In this document: positions 1 to 10,671 of the stretch, one piece after another | How the letters are laid out: each line of letters begins with the position of its first letter | Numbering within the stretch: position 1 is the stretch's first letter | Assembly (NCBI GenBank): GCA_029959085.1 | Contig: JARWIR010000039.1 | Coordinates: 3,348,001-3,412,000 of the forward strand | From: Nemophila menziesii | Lineage: Eukaryota > Streptophyta > Magnoliopsida > Boraginales > Hydrophyllaceae | DNA length: 64,000 nucleotides | Direction of reading: 5' to 3' | The notes under the pieces: model-generated | Seen by the model: only the letters and a program-made list of their open reading frames with translations | What the model was told of the DNA's origin: nothing | Database searches by the model: none | Translations under genes and position numbers: made by a program

Positions 1-1440
1 TGAGAATCGCATCAGACATCAGTATTAAACGAAACAAAAGATTCAGGTAACTATCTGGGATACCTTTATGTCATAAAGGATCAAAAGTGAAATCATTGTA
101 ATGGATTGTAAGAAAACTATTCAAGAGAACAGGTGGGTGGAAAGCCAAGCTCCTTTCAAAAGGAGGCAAAGAAGTCATTATCAAGGCTATTCTACAAGTC
201 ATCCCCAATTATACCATGTCTACTTTATCTTTTCATATCTCATTTTGTAATAAACTAATCTCTAGTATCTATAATTTCTGGTGGAATTCAGGAGAACGTA
301 ATAGGATACATTCGATAGCATGGGAAAATTAGCAGTCGGAAAACTTTTAGGAGGTATCGGGTTTAAAGACTTTACAAGAATGAACGCCTCCCTTTTGGTG
401 GCATAGGCCTAGAAAATCATGTCAAACCTTAACACTCTGTCAACAAGAGTTCTTAAAGGTGTATACTTCTACAATAAAGATTTTATGGATGTTAAACTTC
501 GACAGAGTAGAACATGGAGTTGGGAAAGCATCCTAGAGGGTAGAGACTTCATTAGGAAATATGAGATTTACCAAATAGGAAATGGAGAAAGTATGAGAAG
601 AAAAATGGATTGATACGAATTGGAAGATAGAGAAACCACCAAATAGTAATCTAACAAACATCAAAGAACTATGGAAACGAGGTACGTTTGAATGGGATCT
701 AGAAATTTTAGATGACATTTTTCTTAAACCTATTATTCCTTGCATTACGAAAATATATACTTTCGATATTGATACTAAGGATAAGTTTATTTGGACCTTT
801 TTTTTATGGTCAATATTCTTCTAAAACTGGATATAAATACTAACTGACAACAGATTTTCCATCAACCTCAATCAGTAAAAGATATGGAAATTCTAAACAC
901 TCCTCTATGGAAAAGTATCTTGAATTCAATTATACCAAAAACAATAAAGATTTATATGTGGAAAGCTTGCAACATTGCGATCCCAACAAAAAATAATTTA
1001 TATAATACAAAATGCACAGACTCTAATGAATTTATGCGGTGTATATGGAAAACTGATACAGCTGAACACTTGTTGATTATTTATAATGCAAGCAAAGAAA
1101 TTTGGTCTGAAAGGACAAATTTACTTTTCTCAGGAAAGCCTTTACATTTCTCTGTAGTAAAGGCTTTCCTGAGGAAAGTAAATCCAACCTATGATTAACA
1201 GGATCACTCATTTGGCTGTTGACTTTAGTCCCATTACATTCGAATATATTCCTAGAAGACTCAACGGTCAAGCGAATAAACTCACAAAGAAGTTAGACAC
1301 GATGTCACCCTCTTGCAGAGGAACATGGTGTCTTTGACTTTTTGAATGACTTGAAGAAGGCTGGCATAGGCTAATCTGATTTTGCAGTTTCTCATTTTGT
1401 TCCTTGGTTGTTTGTACAAGTCTAATAAACAATTTATCTA
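1..1440 (+). pseudogene. L1-type LINE, 3' half (RT C-terminus, zinc-binding domain, RNase H tail), copy A
   Basis: This is the 3' part of the plus-strand LINE whose longer copy runs through 15420-16880. The first 400 bases encode, in shifting frames, the end of a plant LINE reverse transcriptase (WKAKLLSKGGKEVIIKAILQ region). At 884-1198 a frame resembles the zinc-binding domain after the RT (MEILNTPLWKSILNSIIPKT, then AEHLLIIYN). At about 1200-1300 a short RNase H C-terminal tail follows (ITFEYIPRRLNGQANKL). Stops and frameshifts break every part, and the expected cysteines of the zinc domain are mostly lost. A short A-run near 1480 may be the 3' tail. It is an inactive fossil. Confidence 0.85.
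1119..1183. repeat. Fold-back hairpin, 27-bp arms, inside the LINE (copy A)
   Basis: Arm 1119-1145 and arm 1157-1183 are inverted repeats with one mismatch in 27 positions, separated by an 11-base loop. The hairpin lies exactly where the LINE should pass from its zinc-binding domain into RNase H, and most of RNase H is missing there. The same structure is at 16539-16603 in copy B, so it predates the duplication. Confidence 0.9.
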
Positions 1441-1689
1441 TTAGGATGTAGTTTTTAGTAATGGGTTCATATAGATATAAAAAAATCTAATCTTTTTTTA
1501 TTACTATTCAAATTTAACTTTAACATTTGTGTTTTAATAAAAAAATTAAAATATCAATACACATTATAAAAGATTTTTTTTATTATATTCTATATATATG
1601 TGTGTGAAATTTCAATTAACAAACTTTTGAAATAATTATTTTTTGCTATTCAAATCTTCTTTATTATCTTGTTTTTGTCATACAAAAAC

Positions 1690-2005
1690 AAAATCAAGAA
1701 ATTAAATACAATATTGTTTCAAAACTTTTATAATAAATTCAGTACTATCTATCACATCATTAGAATCCCAGATAGGTATCTCGCCTTTTTTCCTAGTATA
1801 TTTTGCTACCACATCGGATATGACGTTTCTTTTTCTTTTAATATGACATATTTTTCAATTCGGATATCTCGCTGCCTATTTCCAAATTATTTCAATTAAT
1901 GGTCGAATTTTCCAATCTATAACTTGTATTCCTTCGATTCCTTGTGCAATTTCCAAATTATCGGTATAGAAGATAGCTCTGTCTAATTTCAAAGAGTATG
2001 TTGTC
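1690..2005 (-). pseudogene. LINE RNase H fragment upstream of the DEFL gene (copy A)
   Basis: Read on the minus strand this encodes the C-terminal half of a plant LINE-type RNase H: residues like TDNLEIAQGIEGIQVIDWKI, then HIKRKRNVISDVVAKYTRK, which corresponds to the family's HIPREANRVADxLAK helix. Stops interrupt it. It is a 5'-truncated LINE end. It stops roughly 70 bp before the TATA box of the DEFL gene, so much of the upstream region of that gene is TE-derived. The same piece is at 17110-17425. Confidence 0.65.
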
Positions 2006-2070
2006 TTACTTATTAATAATCATTTTCCCTATTTTATTATTAGTAAAGTTGACTATCTCATATCTTCCCC

Positions 2071-2077
2071 TATAAAT
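2071..2077 (+). promoter_or_regulatory. TATA box of DEFL copy A
   Basis: TATAAAT, preceded by a C-run, lies 87 bases upstream of the ATG at 2158, a normal distance for a plant promoter with a short leader. The same element is at 17491 in front of the intact copy. Confidence 0.6.
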
Positions 2078-2157
2078 ATCATTTAATCCTTTGCAACACT
2101 AATAAGTTATAATTTTGCTAAAATAATTATTGAAGAAGCATTTGTTATCTGGCAAGT

Positions 2158-3001
2158 ATGGCTAAAATTTTGTATCTACGTTGCTTATTCATCATATTTG
2201 TTTTATCAGGTTTGTTAATTAATATTTTTTAAATCATCCTAACTTAATTTGAACTAATGCACTAAATTTTTTAAATATAATATTATATATATAACACATT
2301 TGTTAATAACAATGTATTATCTATACGTGTGATCGAAAAATTAAATCAACCAGTTGGGATTAGCTCACTGGTGCAGGTTCGAACCGAGTCAATGACTTCG
2401 AGTCTAAAGTGGCTCTCTTATGTAAAAAAAAAATTAAATCATACCATTGTTCATCTCATATATTTTAATTAATTCCATGTCACATATGTTTTAATTTATC
2501 TCCGGGTTTTATTTCAATTTTGACACCTTTTTTGAGAAGATCGCTAGAACTTTTATTTTGTGCATGTTCTTCTGTTTATATCTCTCAAATGTAAAAATAG
2601 ATTTGATAAAGTCAATTAAAAATAATGAATTTGATTATCAATCTCCCAGTTTTTTATATAATATCTTTATCTTCTACACGGTGATTAAATAAATTAAGTA
2701 CATCCTTGTTATCTAAAAGTAGACTTGATGTGTTTATATAATACTTTATTAATGTATTCTTAAAACTAAAATTCATATGATAATTCTCCTTATTTTGGCA
2801 GTTGGCTTCGTGATGATGACTGAAGCAGATAGATGTTTTTCAAGTCCAAAAATAGAGGGGTGTGATAAGAAACAATGTGCTGAAATTTGTGAGAGAAGCT
2901 TCCCCGGCAACAGCGGTGTGGAGGTTGTTTCTTAAATGTTTGTGTTTGTAGGTATGAATGTCTCGGTCTCTCATCAAATAGGAAGCACAAATCACATATA
3001 T
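2158..3001 (+). pseudogene. Defensin-like secreted peptide gene, copy A, frameshifted
   Basis: Exon 1 is 2158-2209 and would encode a hydrophobic signal-peptide start. The intron is 2210-2801 (GT...AG, phase 1) and exon 2 starts at 2802. It is identical in plan to the intact gene at 17578-18421. Two extra bases (TG) near 2918-2920 shift the frame, so that after the fourth mature cysteine the protein gains a few unrelated residues and stops at 2933-2935. Cysteines 5-8, including the Gly-x-Cys gamma-core and the CxC pair, are lost. Loss of half the disulfide framework should abolish folding, so I call it a pseudogene. It could still be transcribed, since the promoter and splice sites are intact. 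Confidence 0.85.
2349..2428 (+). mobile_element. tRNA-derived SINE in the DEFL intron (copy A)
   Basis: An 80-bp body carries an A-box-like motif (TAGCTCACTGG) and a B-box (GGTTCGAACCG) at tRNA spacing, ends in an A-run, and is flanked by a perfect 13-bp duplication AAAAATTAAATCA (2336-2348 and 2429-2441). That target duplication shows retroposition into the intron. The same insertion is in copy B (17769-17848), so it predates the duplication. Confidence 0.8.
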
Positions 3002-3598
3002 GAAATCAACAATTAATTAACAAAACAGAGGTTGTATTTATATATTTGATTGTAAGGATACTCTAATGATTAATACGAATGCAAAGTTTTTATGTTCTTA
3101 ACCTCGAATCCTTAAGCTTCGAAGAAAACATTATACTGCATCCGTATTTTTGTTTTTGAGTCTAATACTCCATCGGTCTATATATGAATGAAATCTAGTT
3201 GTGTTACGCACATAGACCAAGAAATATAAGGTTGAATGTTCAATATACTTCCACTGCTATGTACTATCTTTTAAACATATGGTCTTTTTTACCTTTTCTG
3301 AGAGATCTTAGTTTCAAATTCAGTTGTGGACAACAAATTGATCTAGATGGAAGAAGTTTAAAAAGATACAGGTTTTAATTAGGAAAGAAATCCCAAAACT
3401 ATAAAAATTAAGTTACGAGAAAATTTTAATAAATGATAAGAAAATAGTAATAATCTGAGTTATCAAAAAATATATTAAGTTGAGTTATACATCATAAGCG
3501 TTTTATCATTTAATTGATGAATGATATGAGTTTTGGTAAATTCTTAAAACACAAAATTTGAGTGACGAAAAATTCTCATAACTGATAAGAAAAAAAAG
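3002..3598. other. Non-coding AT-rich sequence 3' of DEFL copy A
   Basis: No open frame or RNA gene is recognisable. The right half (from about 3400) begins a diverged series of GAGTTAT/ATAACTCA motifs that continues beyond the hAT insertion. Confidence 0.6.
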
Positions 3599-4677
3599 TA
3601 GGAGTGGAAATCAGATGGAACAGATCGGAAAACGCCTTTCCGAATTTTTTTTATTTTTTTTCAGAATAGCTTTTTCCATTCCAATTCCGTTCCGAAATTT
3701 CCGGAATCGGAAAAAAATTCAGAATATGAAATTTTGGAATATATTGGAAATTACAAAAACTTGACCTTATAAACTACTGCAGTTAATTAACAACAATTTA
3801 CAATAAATAAATTCAACTAGTGTAGTTGTCAAACCACTGTGGACATTTCAAGGTTTCCATGATCATAGTATGATATAAATCTAGATTTTTCCAACCATGC
3901 ATCACTTTTTATCAGAAAACATATGCATGTTATCATTGTAAAGAAAGCACAAGTTTTTTAAGTTAAAGCAAAACATTCATACATGTATGAAACTCAACAT
4001 CCTCCAAACACAAGAAGATCTTCTCAACTGGCCAGAGCCTTGTTATTTCTTCAGCACTTAAGGGGGAGGTCTAGAGTTCAAATCTCCTCCCTAACGGGTA
4101 TAAATTAAGAGGTATAAGGCTCAAACCCCTCCCTGAACATGGGTAACCTAGTTCTGATTTACCTGGTAATATATATGGGGAGGCGTGTATATCCTCGTGG
4201 GAATAGTCATGGTGCGCGCAAGCAATCCCGGATCACCCATGTACCAAAATAAAAGATCTTCTCACAAATTGAGAAAGACACAATTAAATAAAAAAACTCA
4301 ACAAAAATTGCAAAAGAGCCTCTAAGTCTCAAATCGACCTTTTTAGGTTATGTTATGTAGTATACAATATATAAATATGATATATAAGTTTATATACATC
4401 TATTATATTATATATTATTAATTGATAAATAAAATAATTAATAATCGAAAATATACCAGAAATAATATTTGGAATGTACAAATAGGAAACAAAAATCGGA
4501 CAGGAAAATCACAATTCTCAGAAATTGTAATTGTAGTTTCAATTCCGACCCGATATTTTTGGAAAAATCGTAATTCAAAATTTTAAAAATCTAAACATTA
4601 AAAAATTGATCAGAAATTGGAATTTTCTGATCGGAAAAATCCAAAATTAGAAATTTTTTATCTGATTTCCACCCCTA
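3599..4677. mobile_element. hAT-like non-autonomous transposon, long form (copy A)
   Basis: The ends form terminal inverted repeats of the type TAGGGGTGGAAATCAGAT (left TAGGAGTGGAAATCAGAT), followed on both sides by GATCGGAAAA-type subterminal motifs. No transposase frame is present. The homologous element in copy B (19017-19252) is 236 bp because about 843 bp of the interior are missing. A related element is at 38921-39808. A convincing 8-bp target duplication is not visible here because the site is A-rich. Confidence 0.75.
4030..4255 (+). mobile_element. Possible second SINE inside the hAT element
   Basis: A segment with a B-box-like motif (GAGTTCAAATCTCCTCC near 4073) is followed by a moderately GC-rich body ending near a short A-rich stretch (ACCAAAATAAAAG), unlike the AT-rich surroundings. 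This is the usual look of a tRNA-derived SINE. I see no clear A-box and no target duplication, so it may be something else. It is missing in copy B together with the hAT interior. Confidence 0.4.
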
Positions 4678-5330
4678 GGAAAAACTTATAAGTTGGGTTA
4701 TGCATTATAAGTCTTTTATTTTTATTTGATAAACAATCTGAGTTTTGAAAAATACCCCATAACTCAAACTATTTTTTAAATCACAGGTAAAACACATACA
4801 AATATAGTATATATCATATTTCGTGATGCATACTTATTGTTTGCTACTTTACAAACATTAAAAAAAATTAAAATATATAAACAACACAAAAATGCAGCAA
4901 AAAAGAAGAACAAACTGAGTTATGAATAAATACCTATAACTCACACGGTAATTCAAAAAGAAAGTAAAAAAGATGTAAAAAAACGTTAAATGTCATATAT
5001 GAAGTATAAAAATGTTAATAAACAATAAACAAGAAAAAAATATGAGCAAAACAGAAAATGTATCAAAAAACAAAAAATATATTGAGTTATGGAAAATTTC
5101 TCATAACTCAATATGTTATTCAAAAAAAGAAGAAAAACACATACTTTTGTACAATAAGATCAATAAAAAGATAGAAAAAAGATTTCAAAAACCAAAACAA
5201 AAAAAAATCTTATACCTTATTGGGCATTAATTTAAAATATAATTTATGAACCCCATCATTTTTATAATACCATTCATAAAAATTCTTAATATTTTATATT
5301 TTTATCAAAAAATTAATTCATAAAATATAA
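4678..5330. other. AT-rich non-coding sequence
   Basis: Apart from the GAGTTAT/ATAACTCA motifs the stretch is A-rich low-complexity DNA without a believable gene. Copy B repeats it at 19253-19906. Confidence 0.6.
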
Positions 5331-6456
5331 GGTAAATGTTACTAGGGACCACTAAACTATCACAACATTACTATTTGGACCACTTAACTATTACGGATTC
5401 TAAATAACCCACTAATGTATTAAACTCGTTTCAAATTAGCCACTTCATTAAATTATCTTTTATAAATGAATAACTATCAACCTCATAGCAATTAACGGAT
5501 ATAGTTCTGTGAAGTGTACTACTATTAATTACGGTCATCTTCTATACACATAGTCTAAGATAAATTCAAGTTTGACTTTGATTAATCAAGATTTTCTGCA
5601 ATTTATCACCTTAGTTTACAATATGATATTATGAAATCTTCGAATTCAGTTGAAAATTATATAGCTTTAAGAATAAAATATCTTTTTCGGGTGCCTTGGG
5701 ATCAAATATATTGTAAAAAAAAGTTTAAAGAAGTTGTGGATAATTTATTAGGTCGTTGATCTTATAATGTTTTCATCTAATTATACTGTTGATTTTGAAA
5801 AAAGATGGAATATTTCTTTTGTTAAAGGGTATTTTTACTAAGAACTTGGTTGCATGTGAAATTCTTGGTTTAGTTAAGAACCTATTCAGCGAGAAATTAA
5901 CAAATTAACAGATTAACAGATTATATATGGATTGTGAAAAAATATGGATTGTTCAAATTCTTTTAGCCATTAAATAAATGATAATTAGTTGCATTTTAGG
6001 GAAGGGAGCCTAAGCTGGCTTGGTGTAAATCTCTCTTCAAAATACTTGCCTTGAAGTCTGTGTCACTCACTTAATGGACACATGCTTCCTCCAAAGATAA
6101 AAGATTTGTTCTCATCGAAAAAAAAACAAAGTATGTAAATCGCATTTATTACATCAAATGCTTTATGTAGATGGTCAAGATTTGTTTCACATTCTTAGTT
6201 GAAATAGTATTTTGGAGAGCATCAAATTTCAGTAGCTAAAATTAGGTTTACAATAAATATACTAATATTACACTTCATAGAACTATATCCCGTGATGGAT
6301 ATGAACTTGATAATTGTTCATTTTTAAAATTAATTTAATGAAGTGGCTGATTTGGAACAATTTTAATACATTAGTGAGGTTTTGGAAACCCGTAATAGTT
6401 AAGTGGTCCAAACAGGACCGCTGAGATAGTTTAGTGGTCTCTAGTAACATTTACCC
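5331..6456. mobile_element. Mutator-like non-autonomous element with long TIRs (copy A)
   Basis: The first and last roughly 125 bases are inverted copies of each other (left starts GGTAAATGTTACTAGGGACC, right ends as the reverse complement with a few changes). A perfect 10-bp duplication TAAAATATAA flanks it (5321-5330, 6457-6466). Long TIRs with a 9-11-bp duplication are the hallmark of Mutator-like elements. The 1,126-bp element has no transposase frame. Its middle (5690-6120) is unique-looking sequence that could be captured DNA, but I recognise no gene in it. The same element is at 19907-21032 in copy B. Confidence 0.85.
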
Positions 6457-7159
6457 TAAAATATAAATGAGACCTAAGTGGAGAAATACTATTGAAAAGT
6501 GTCTCGTTATTTTAAACTGATAAACATTGTTAAAAATATGAACTTTCTTTTTGGATTAAACCCATACACTTTAATAAAGTGGACCATCTATACTTACTTT
6601 TAGAGAAAACGTTTCATATTCGGTTGGAAGTCATTATATATTATAATAACACTCTTCTTTAATAACTACATCATTAGCAACGAGAAAATATTATCGCTAA
6701 TGATCAGTCATTAGAGACGAATCACTTGTTTCGTCGACAATGAATACTAAAAAAACTTAAATTACGTTATAACAATGACACATGTTGTCGCTATTGATAA
6801 CGCCCACTAGCGATGCAATGATGTCGTCGATTTTGATGTTATTACTAACGAATATTTTTATCGACTGCAACAAAAATTGTCATCGCTAATGTTCGATGCG
6901 ATATAAATATAGTGGATTGGGAAGTCTACACATTTAATACCCACCCAAATATTTCCCATCTCCAATCACAAACCCTACGCCAAAATTCCATCTATCGGAC
7001 CACCAACCACCGCCACTCAAACAAGAACGGCAGTGATCAATATTGTAGCAGTGATATTGCGGCTGTAAAACAAGATAGTGATAGAAAATGTGAAATAACT
7101 TCCTCTTCCTATACCTTTTCCAATCACTAGACAATCAGTTTAGATAAAGCCTATGACTT
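6457..7159. other. Non-coding stretch with CGCTAATG-type subterminal-like motifs
   Basis: Between 6665 and 6900 variants of ATCGCTAATG and CATTAGCAACGAG recur in both orientations. Such short repeats are typical of CACTA or hAT element ends, but no terminal repeat or target duplication is clear, so the class is open. The following 6900-7140 has a short frame (6912-7130) with no recognised similarity. Copy B shows the same at 21240-21740 with several indels. Confidence 0.35.
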
Positions 7160-7672
7160 GTATCACTTTTTTTATTTGAAATAAATATAGAATACAAATA
7201 GAAATATAAATGCAATAGTTAACCCACTGCACTTTGACATCAAAGACTAGTGAGATATCTAAGAAAGGAAGAGCGAAGTAAACTTCCATCCAAAAATATC
7301 GATCTTACGTCTTACACATTTAGTCAGTGAATCTGCAATCCAGTTGAGACTTCTTTTAATATGTAGATTATTCCGTTCAGGGAATCTTTTTATCCATTGT
7401 CCAGGTATTTTCCATAATTGGTTGGATCTTCCAATAAATTTTTGTCATCTTATGAATACCTTGGATAATTTCAAGGTTTTCGAAGTAGAAGGAGAAACTT
7501 TGTTGATTACGGTCACAAGCAGACCTCATGGCCAAAAGAATGGCCCAAACTTCACCTTCAATGAAAGATTTGATTTTGTATCTTTTCAAAACTGTGTGGG
7601 TGATTTAAGCTTTGCTATTAACCACAAGAGATGTAATGCCTTCCACTTTCCATTCCTTAGTGAATGATGCAC
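7160..7672 (-). pseudogene. 3' end of minus-strand LINE: RNase H fragment (copy A)
   Basis: On the minus strand the frame 7377-7589 encodes an RNase H middle portion: FIEGEVWAILLAMRSACDRN, then YFENLEIIQGIHKM. This corresponds to the family's E(x)xAxxxAL...D(S/N)xxxVxxI region. The T-run near 7165 on the plus strand would be the 3' poly(A) of the element. It is the copy-A duplicate of 21740-22255 and lacks everything upstream because the duplication ends in the LTR that follows. Confidence 0.75.
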
Positions 7673-8297
7673 TGGAGGGTCCTGGTGTGTTATAAAATTA
7701 AGTGCAAAAATAAATGAACCACAATTACCGCAAGTGTAAGGTTGTCCAAGTAATATTCGATAAATCGAGTTCGTTCCCAGAGACGGATTGGGTTCAACCC
7801 AAATATTAATCAGATAGCAAGAATAATTGTTTAACAGAAAAGTAAAGAAGAGATTTTTGTTTGGTTTTCTAATAACTAAAGATGCAAATAATAAAAACTA
7901 AATTAAAATAAATAAAATAAAATAAAAGACTGACTTCAGATAAGCGAGATACTTGAGTCTCGCAAAGAATCCTCCTAACTAATATAATCTATGCTATGTT
8001 TAAGGGTAGAATTGGTATTAGTATATTAGCCGGGAATCTAATATCTCCTAGCCCCCGTCAGGGTGGACCTAGAAGCTATCCTACGGTATTACAAACCCCG
8101 TCAGGGTGAATTTAAGCTACTTTCAGATGAATAATATTTTACCTCTTTGGTTATGTAAATCATAAGACTTTCGTCCATTACACGGGTATTACCTAAGTCT
8201 GTATTCAAAACCCCCTGTCGGATGATCCATACGCCACTATATGGAATAGCCTAAATACTAAAATCTAATTCTAGTTGCGCGGTAAAGAATTAGTAAA
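7673..8297 (-). mobile_element. Truncated LTR, minus orientation (copy A)
   Basis: It is identical in kind to the first 625 bases of the complete solo LTR at 22256-24070 and is preceded by the same TGCAC (7668-7672) that forms the target duplication of that LTR. It stops abruptly at 8297, where the sequence changes to another LTR. This is the duplication junction. Confidence 0.85.
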
Positions 8298-9484
8298 GCT
8301 ATGGACTCGTTGTTTTTATTTGGAAAGAGTTTGGAGTCAGTGTCGCCTAAGAGGTTAAGGAAGTTAATTCGGAGTTGAAACGAGAAAGTTATGTCAGTCT
8401 TACCAACGTGACTCGAACCTGGACAATATGGTAAAAAACGGGGTTCGGCCAATTTTAAGCCACTTAAGTGAGCCCATTAGGTCCAAAACGTTTTTTGACC
8501 AAGTATATAAGCTTATTTGAGCTCCAAAATTCACTACAGTTCATTTTTTATCAAATTATTTCATCAGAGGAAAGGTCAGGCGCCTGGAGAAGGAGGAAGA
8601 ATTGTTTCCACCCAAATTTCACCATTCTCCACCATTACACAACTTACAAATTATGTATTTAGGTCAATCTGAGTCCATTTATCTTTTAAACATGATTATA
8701 GTATTATTTCCATTGTTTCATTTATTTAGTATTAGTTAAACATTATATGCTTAAAAATTGCAATAGGTATGAACCCTAATTGATTATTATTAATGTTTTG
8801 GATACTTGGGATATTATTTTATTGAAATGAATTGAGTTATATATTCCATTTTTATAATATTTTTGCATGTTGCCTATTTATATCCAGCTCAAATATAGGT
8901 AGTTTGAGACTTTTTTACTAAGACCCGGACGAGGGGTCAGAATTTCAGACATAATATGTAAACGCCTAAAGCACTTAATCAGATGGTTTTGTCTGCCAAG
9001 TAGTCAATATGAGCAGAGAATTAATTCACACGAAACATTAGGTGTGTATGGTTGATCTTTAAGATCACCATGGTAGAGACTTAGAGTGCTTTTGAATCCC
9101 GGCTAATGAGAAATATTCAATTCGTCATTATACCATTAACAGAATAATTGTTGATTAGGAGGATTACTGGCAAGGATAAAGCATTACATTTCATACTTTA
9201 CTACTACTTTCATCCTTTTTACTTAATTACCTTTTAGTTTAGTCTTTACTTTATTTGAAAACTAATCCATTTATTGAAAACCAAACACAAAATTCTTTAT
9301 ATTTTTATTGTTTCATTTGCAACATGACATTTCATTACATTCAAAACAAACTAATTACAACGTCAATAGTCCTTGAGGATCGACAACCCTAAATCTTATC
9401 ATATAAAATTGAAGGAAACCCATACGTTTGCGGCTAGGCCTACTCCCATTGGTAGCAACAGTTATATCACACCTGGAACCACAA
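8298..9484 (+). mobile_element. 5'-truncated LTR of an Athila-like element
   Basis: This resembles the LTR at 27121-28678: shared blocks include the CGGAGTTGA...CTCGAACC section, AAGTGAGCCCATT, a TATATAAG promoter-like motif (8503), and the typical 3' block with TTGAGGATCGACA (about 9372) and ACCCATACGTTTGCGG before the end. The right end is approximate, and no primer-binding site follows. It starts at the duplication junction, so its missing 5' part may lie elsewhere. Confidence 0.6.
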
Positions 9485-10359
9485 ACACCTAGCTTCTAAA
9501 AGGTCTACATAAGCAAAAGCTTAACATTGGAAGATATCTCAGAGTAAGAATTATCACCTGAACTTTGCATGAAAAATTCCAATTGGGCAGAGATTGTCCA
9601 TATCCTTTAATCTAAGGGATCTCTCGAAACCCTAGTAATGCACTTATCATTTGTATTCGGATTGTTGACTGATGATATCTGAACTCTTAGAGTTTTACTT
9701 TGACCGTGGGGTTGATTTTTAAATCTCTTGGGTGATAGTTGATTGGCACTCAAGGAAGCTTAGATTTGAGACAAAGGTTTAGAGTGGCTGGAATAGATAT
9801 CGATGTGGACTTACCCAGTCTGATGAAGATACATTTGTTCCTCCACCGTCCTGATGCGGAGGGGACCAACGGTCGTCTAGTCCCTATCTTGTTGAAAAAA
9901 CATGTACTAATTATGTAAACAAATGACAGAAAAAGAAAGAATCAAAGTAACCATTATTAATTGAATAGAGATATGTTTTTGAATTATTTTGGAATTCTAA
10001 GATCTATTTTTTATAAAAATTTTAATTAATACGTACAAAATAGGGAAACTTAACTCCAGAAATAATCATCTATTAATAATAACAATTTTAATATTTTACA
10101 ATTGGTAAAAGTTGATCTCAGGAGCTAACCACATATCAATTATGATTTTTCTAAATTATAAAGCTTCAAAATAATTTTAAAAAAACTCAAATTTTTATCA
10201 TTGATAAATATAAATATCGACATATCAAATTTTTTAAAAATAAATTAAAAACATTTAGTTATTATATTTTTTAATAAAAAGAGATAAAGATTAAGAGTTT
10301 CTAAGAAATTTTATAAATGGATTCTAGTTTATTTTTTATCTTTATAGAAGGTATTTGAG
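9485..10359. other. No recognised gene
   Basis: AT-rich DNA with no frame longer than about 60 codons that resembles a known family. The GC-richer part 9700-9900 may be an old LTR-element remnant, but I could not tie it to any domain. Confidence 0.5.
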
Positions 10360-10671
10360 CGTTGTATCGAAATTCCTCTTTTTACTCCGATAACCTTGAA
10401 CTGGTTTAAGGTATTTTAAAAAATTTAGGTTTCTAGTGAAAGATTTCTCCAATCATTACTGAAATGAAGAGTTGTATTGTCAAATTTCTTTTGTAGAAGG
10501 TCATTCATATCAACCGATATTTTAATTCTACAGTGGATGGTTTGGCAAATTGTACTCGGCGTAATGTGAATCTCTCACAATGGCCAGATTACTCACTCTT
10601 TGGAACTATTGATTTTCTTAATTTGATGTGTAATAATTATTAACTTGTTTCTTCTATGACAAAAAAAAGAA
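10360..10671 (+). pseudogene. LINE 3' end: RNase H C-terminus with A-tail
   Basis: A degenerate frame encodes NLELV, SPIITEMKSCIVKF, then VDGLANCTRRNVNLSQW, which corresponds to the conserved RVADxLAxxA helix of the RNase H domain at the C-terminus of plant LINEs. A run ACAAAAAAAAG at about 10659-10669 fits its poly(A) tail. Everything upstream of RNase H is missing, so this is a 5'-truncated insertion lying directly before the next LINE. Confidence 0.6.

Larger units (their letters stand above)
3400..5125. repeat. Diverged array of GAGTTAT...ATAACTCA motifs (copy A)
   Basis: Short inverted pairs recur: near 3455-3550, 4685-4770, 4915-4945 and 5083-5112 there is GAGTTAT (or close variants) followed by a spacer and ATAACTCA. 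Spacing is irregular, with similar AT-rich filler between them. The clearest pairs are 4917/4938 and 5085/5102. The array was split by the hAT element at 3599-4677. No coding capacity: the lysine-rich frame at 5012-5230 is low-complexity A-rich sequence. Confidence 0.5.
1..8297. repeat. Segmental duplication, upstream copy (A)
   Basis: This block matches 15420-22880 base for base apart from scattered substitutions, small indels and one indel of about 843 bp at 3773-4615. Base 1 corresponds to 15420 and the match stops inside the same LTR, at 8297 here and 22880 there. Since the match is already running at base 1, the duplicated unit must extend left of the window. It contains LINE 3' sequence, an RNase H scrap, a DEFL pseudogene, a hAT element, a Mutator-like element, and the 3' end of a minus-strand LINE with part of an LTR. 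Divergence looks to be around one percent by eye, which suggests a young duplication. Confidence 0.95.

Noticed and set aside
5012..5230. Lysine-rich 72-codon frame, repeated at 19587
   Set aside because: A-rich low complexity. The C-terminus differs between the copies by a frameshift, with no promoter or family resemblance.
5995..6125. Possible SINE with A-tail inside the Mutator-like element
   Set aside because: An A-run ends the segment, but I found neither a B-box nor a target duplication.
6912..7130. 72-codon frame as a small gene
   Set aside because: In the downstream duplicate the frame is disrupted by indels; nothing recognisable in the residues.
9700..9900. Possible LINE or gene remnant in a GC-richer patch
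   Set aside because: Tried all frames; no conserved motif. Left as unclassified sequence.
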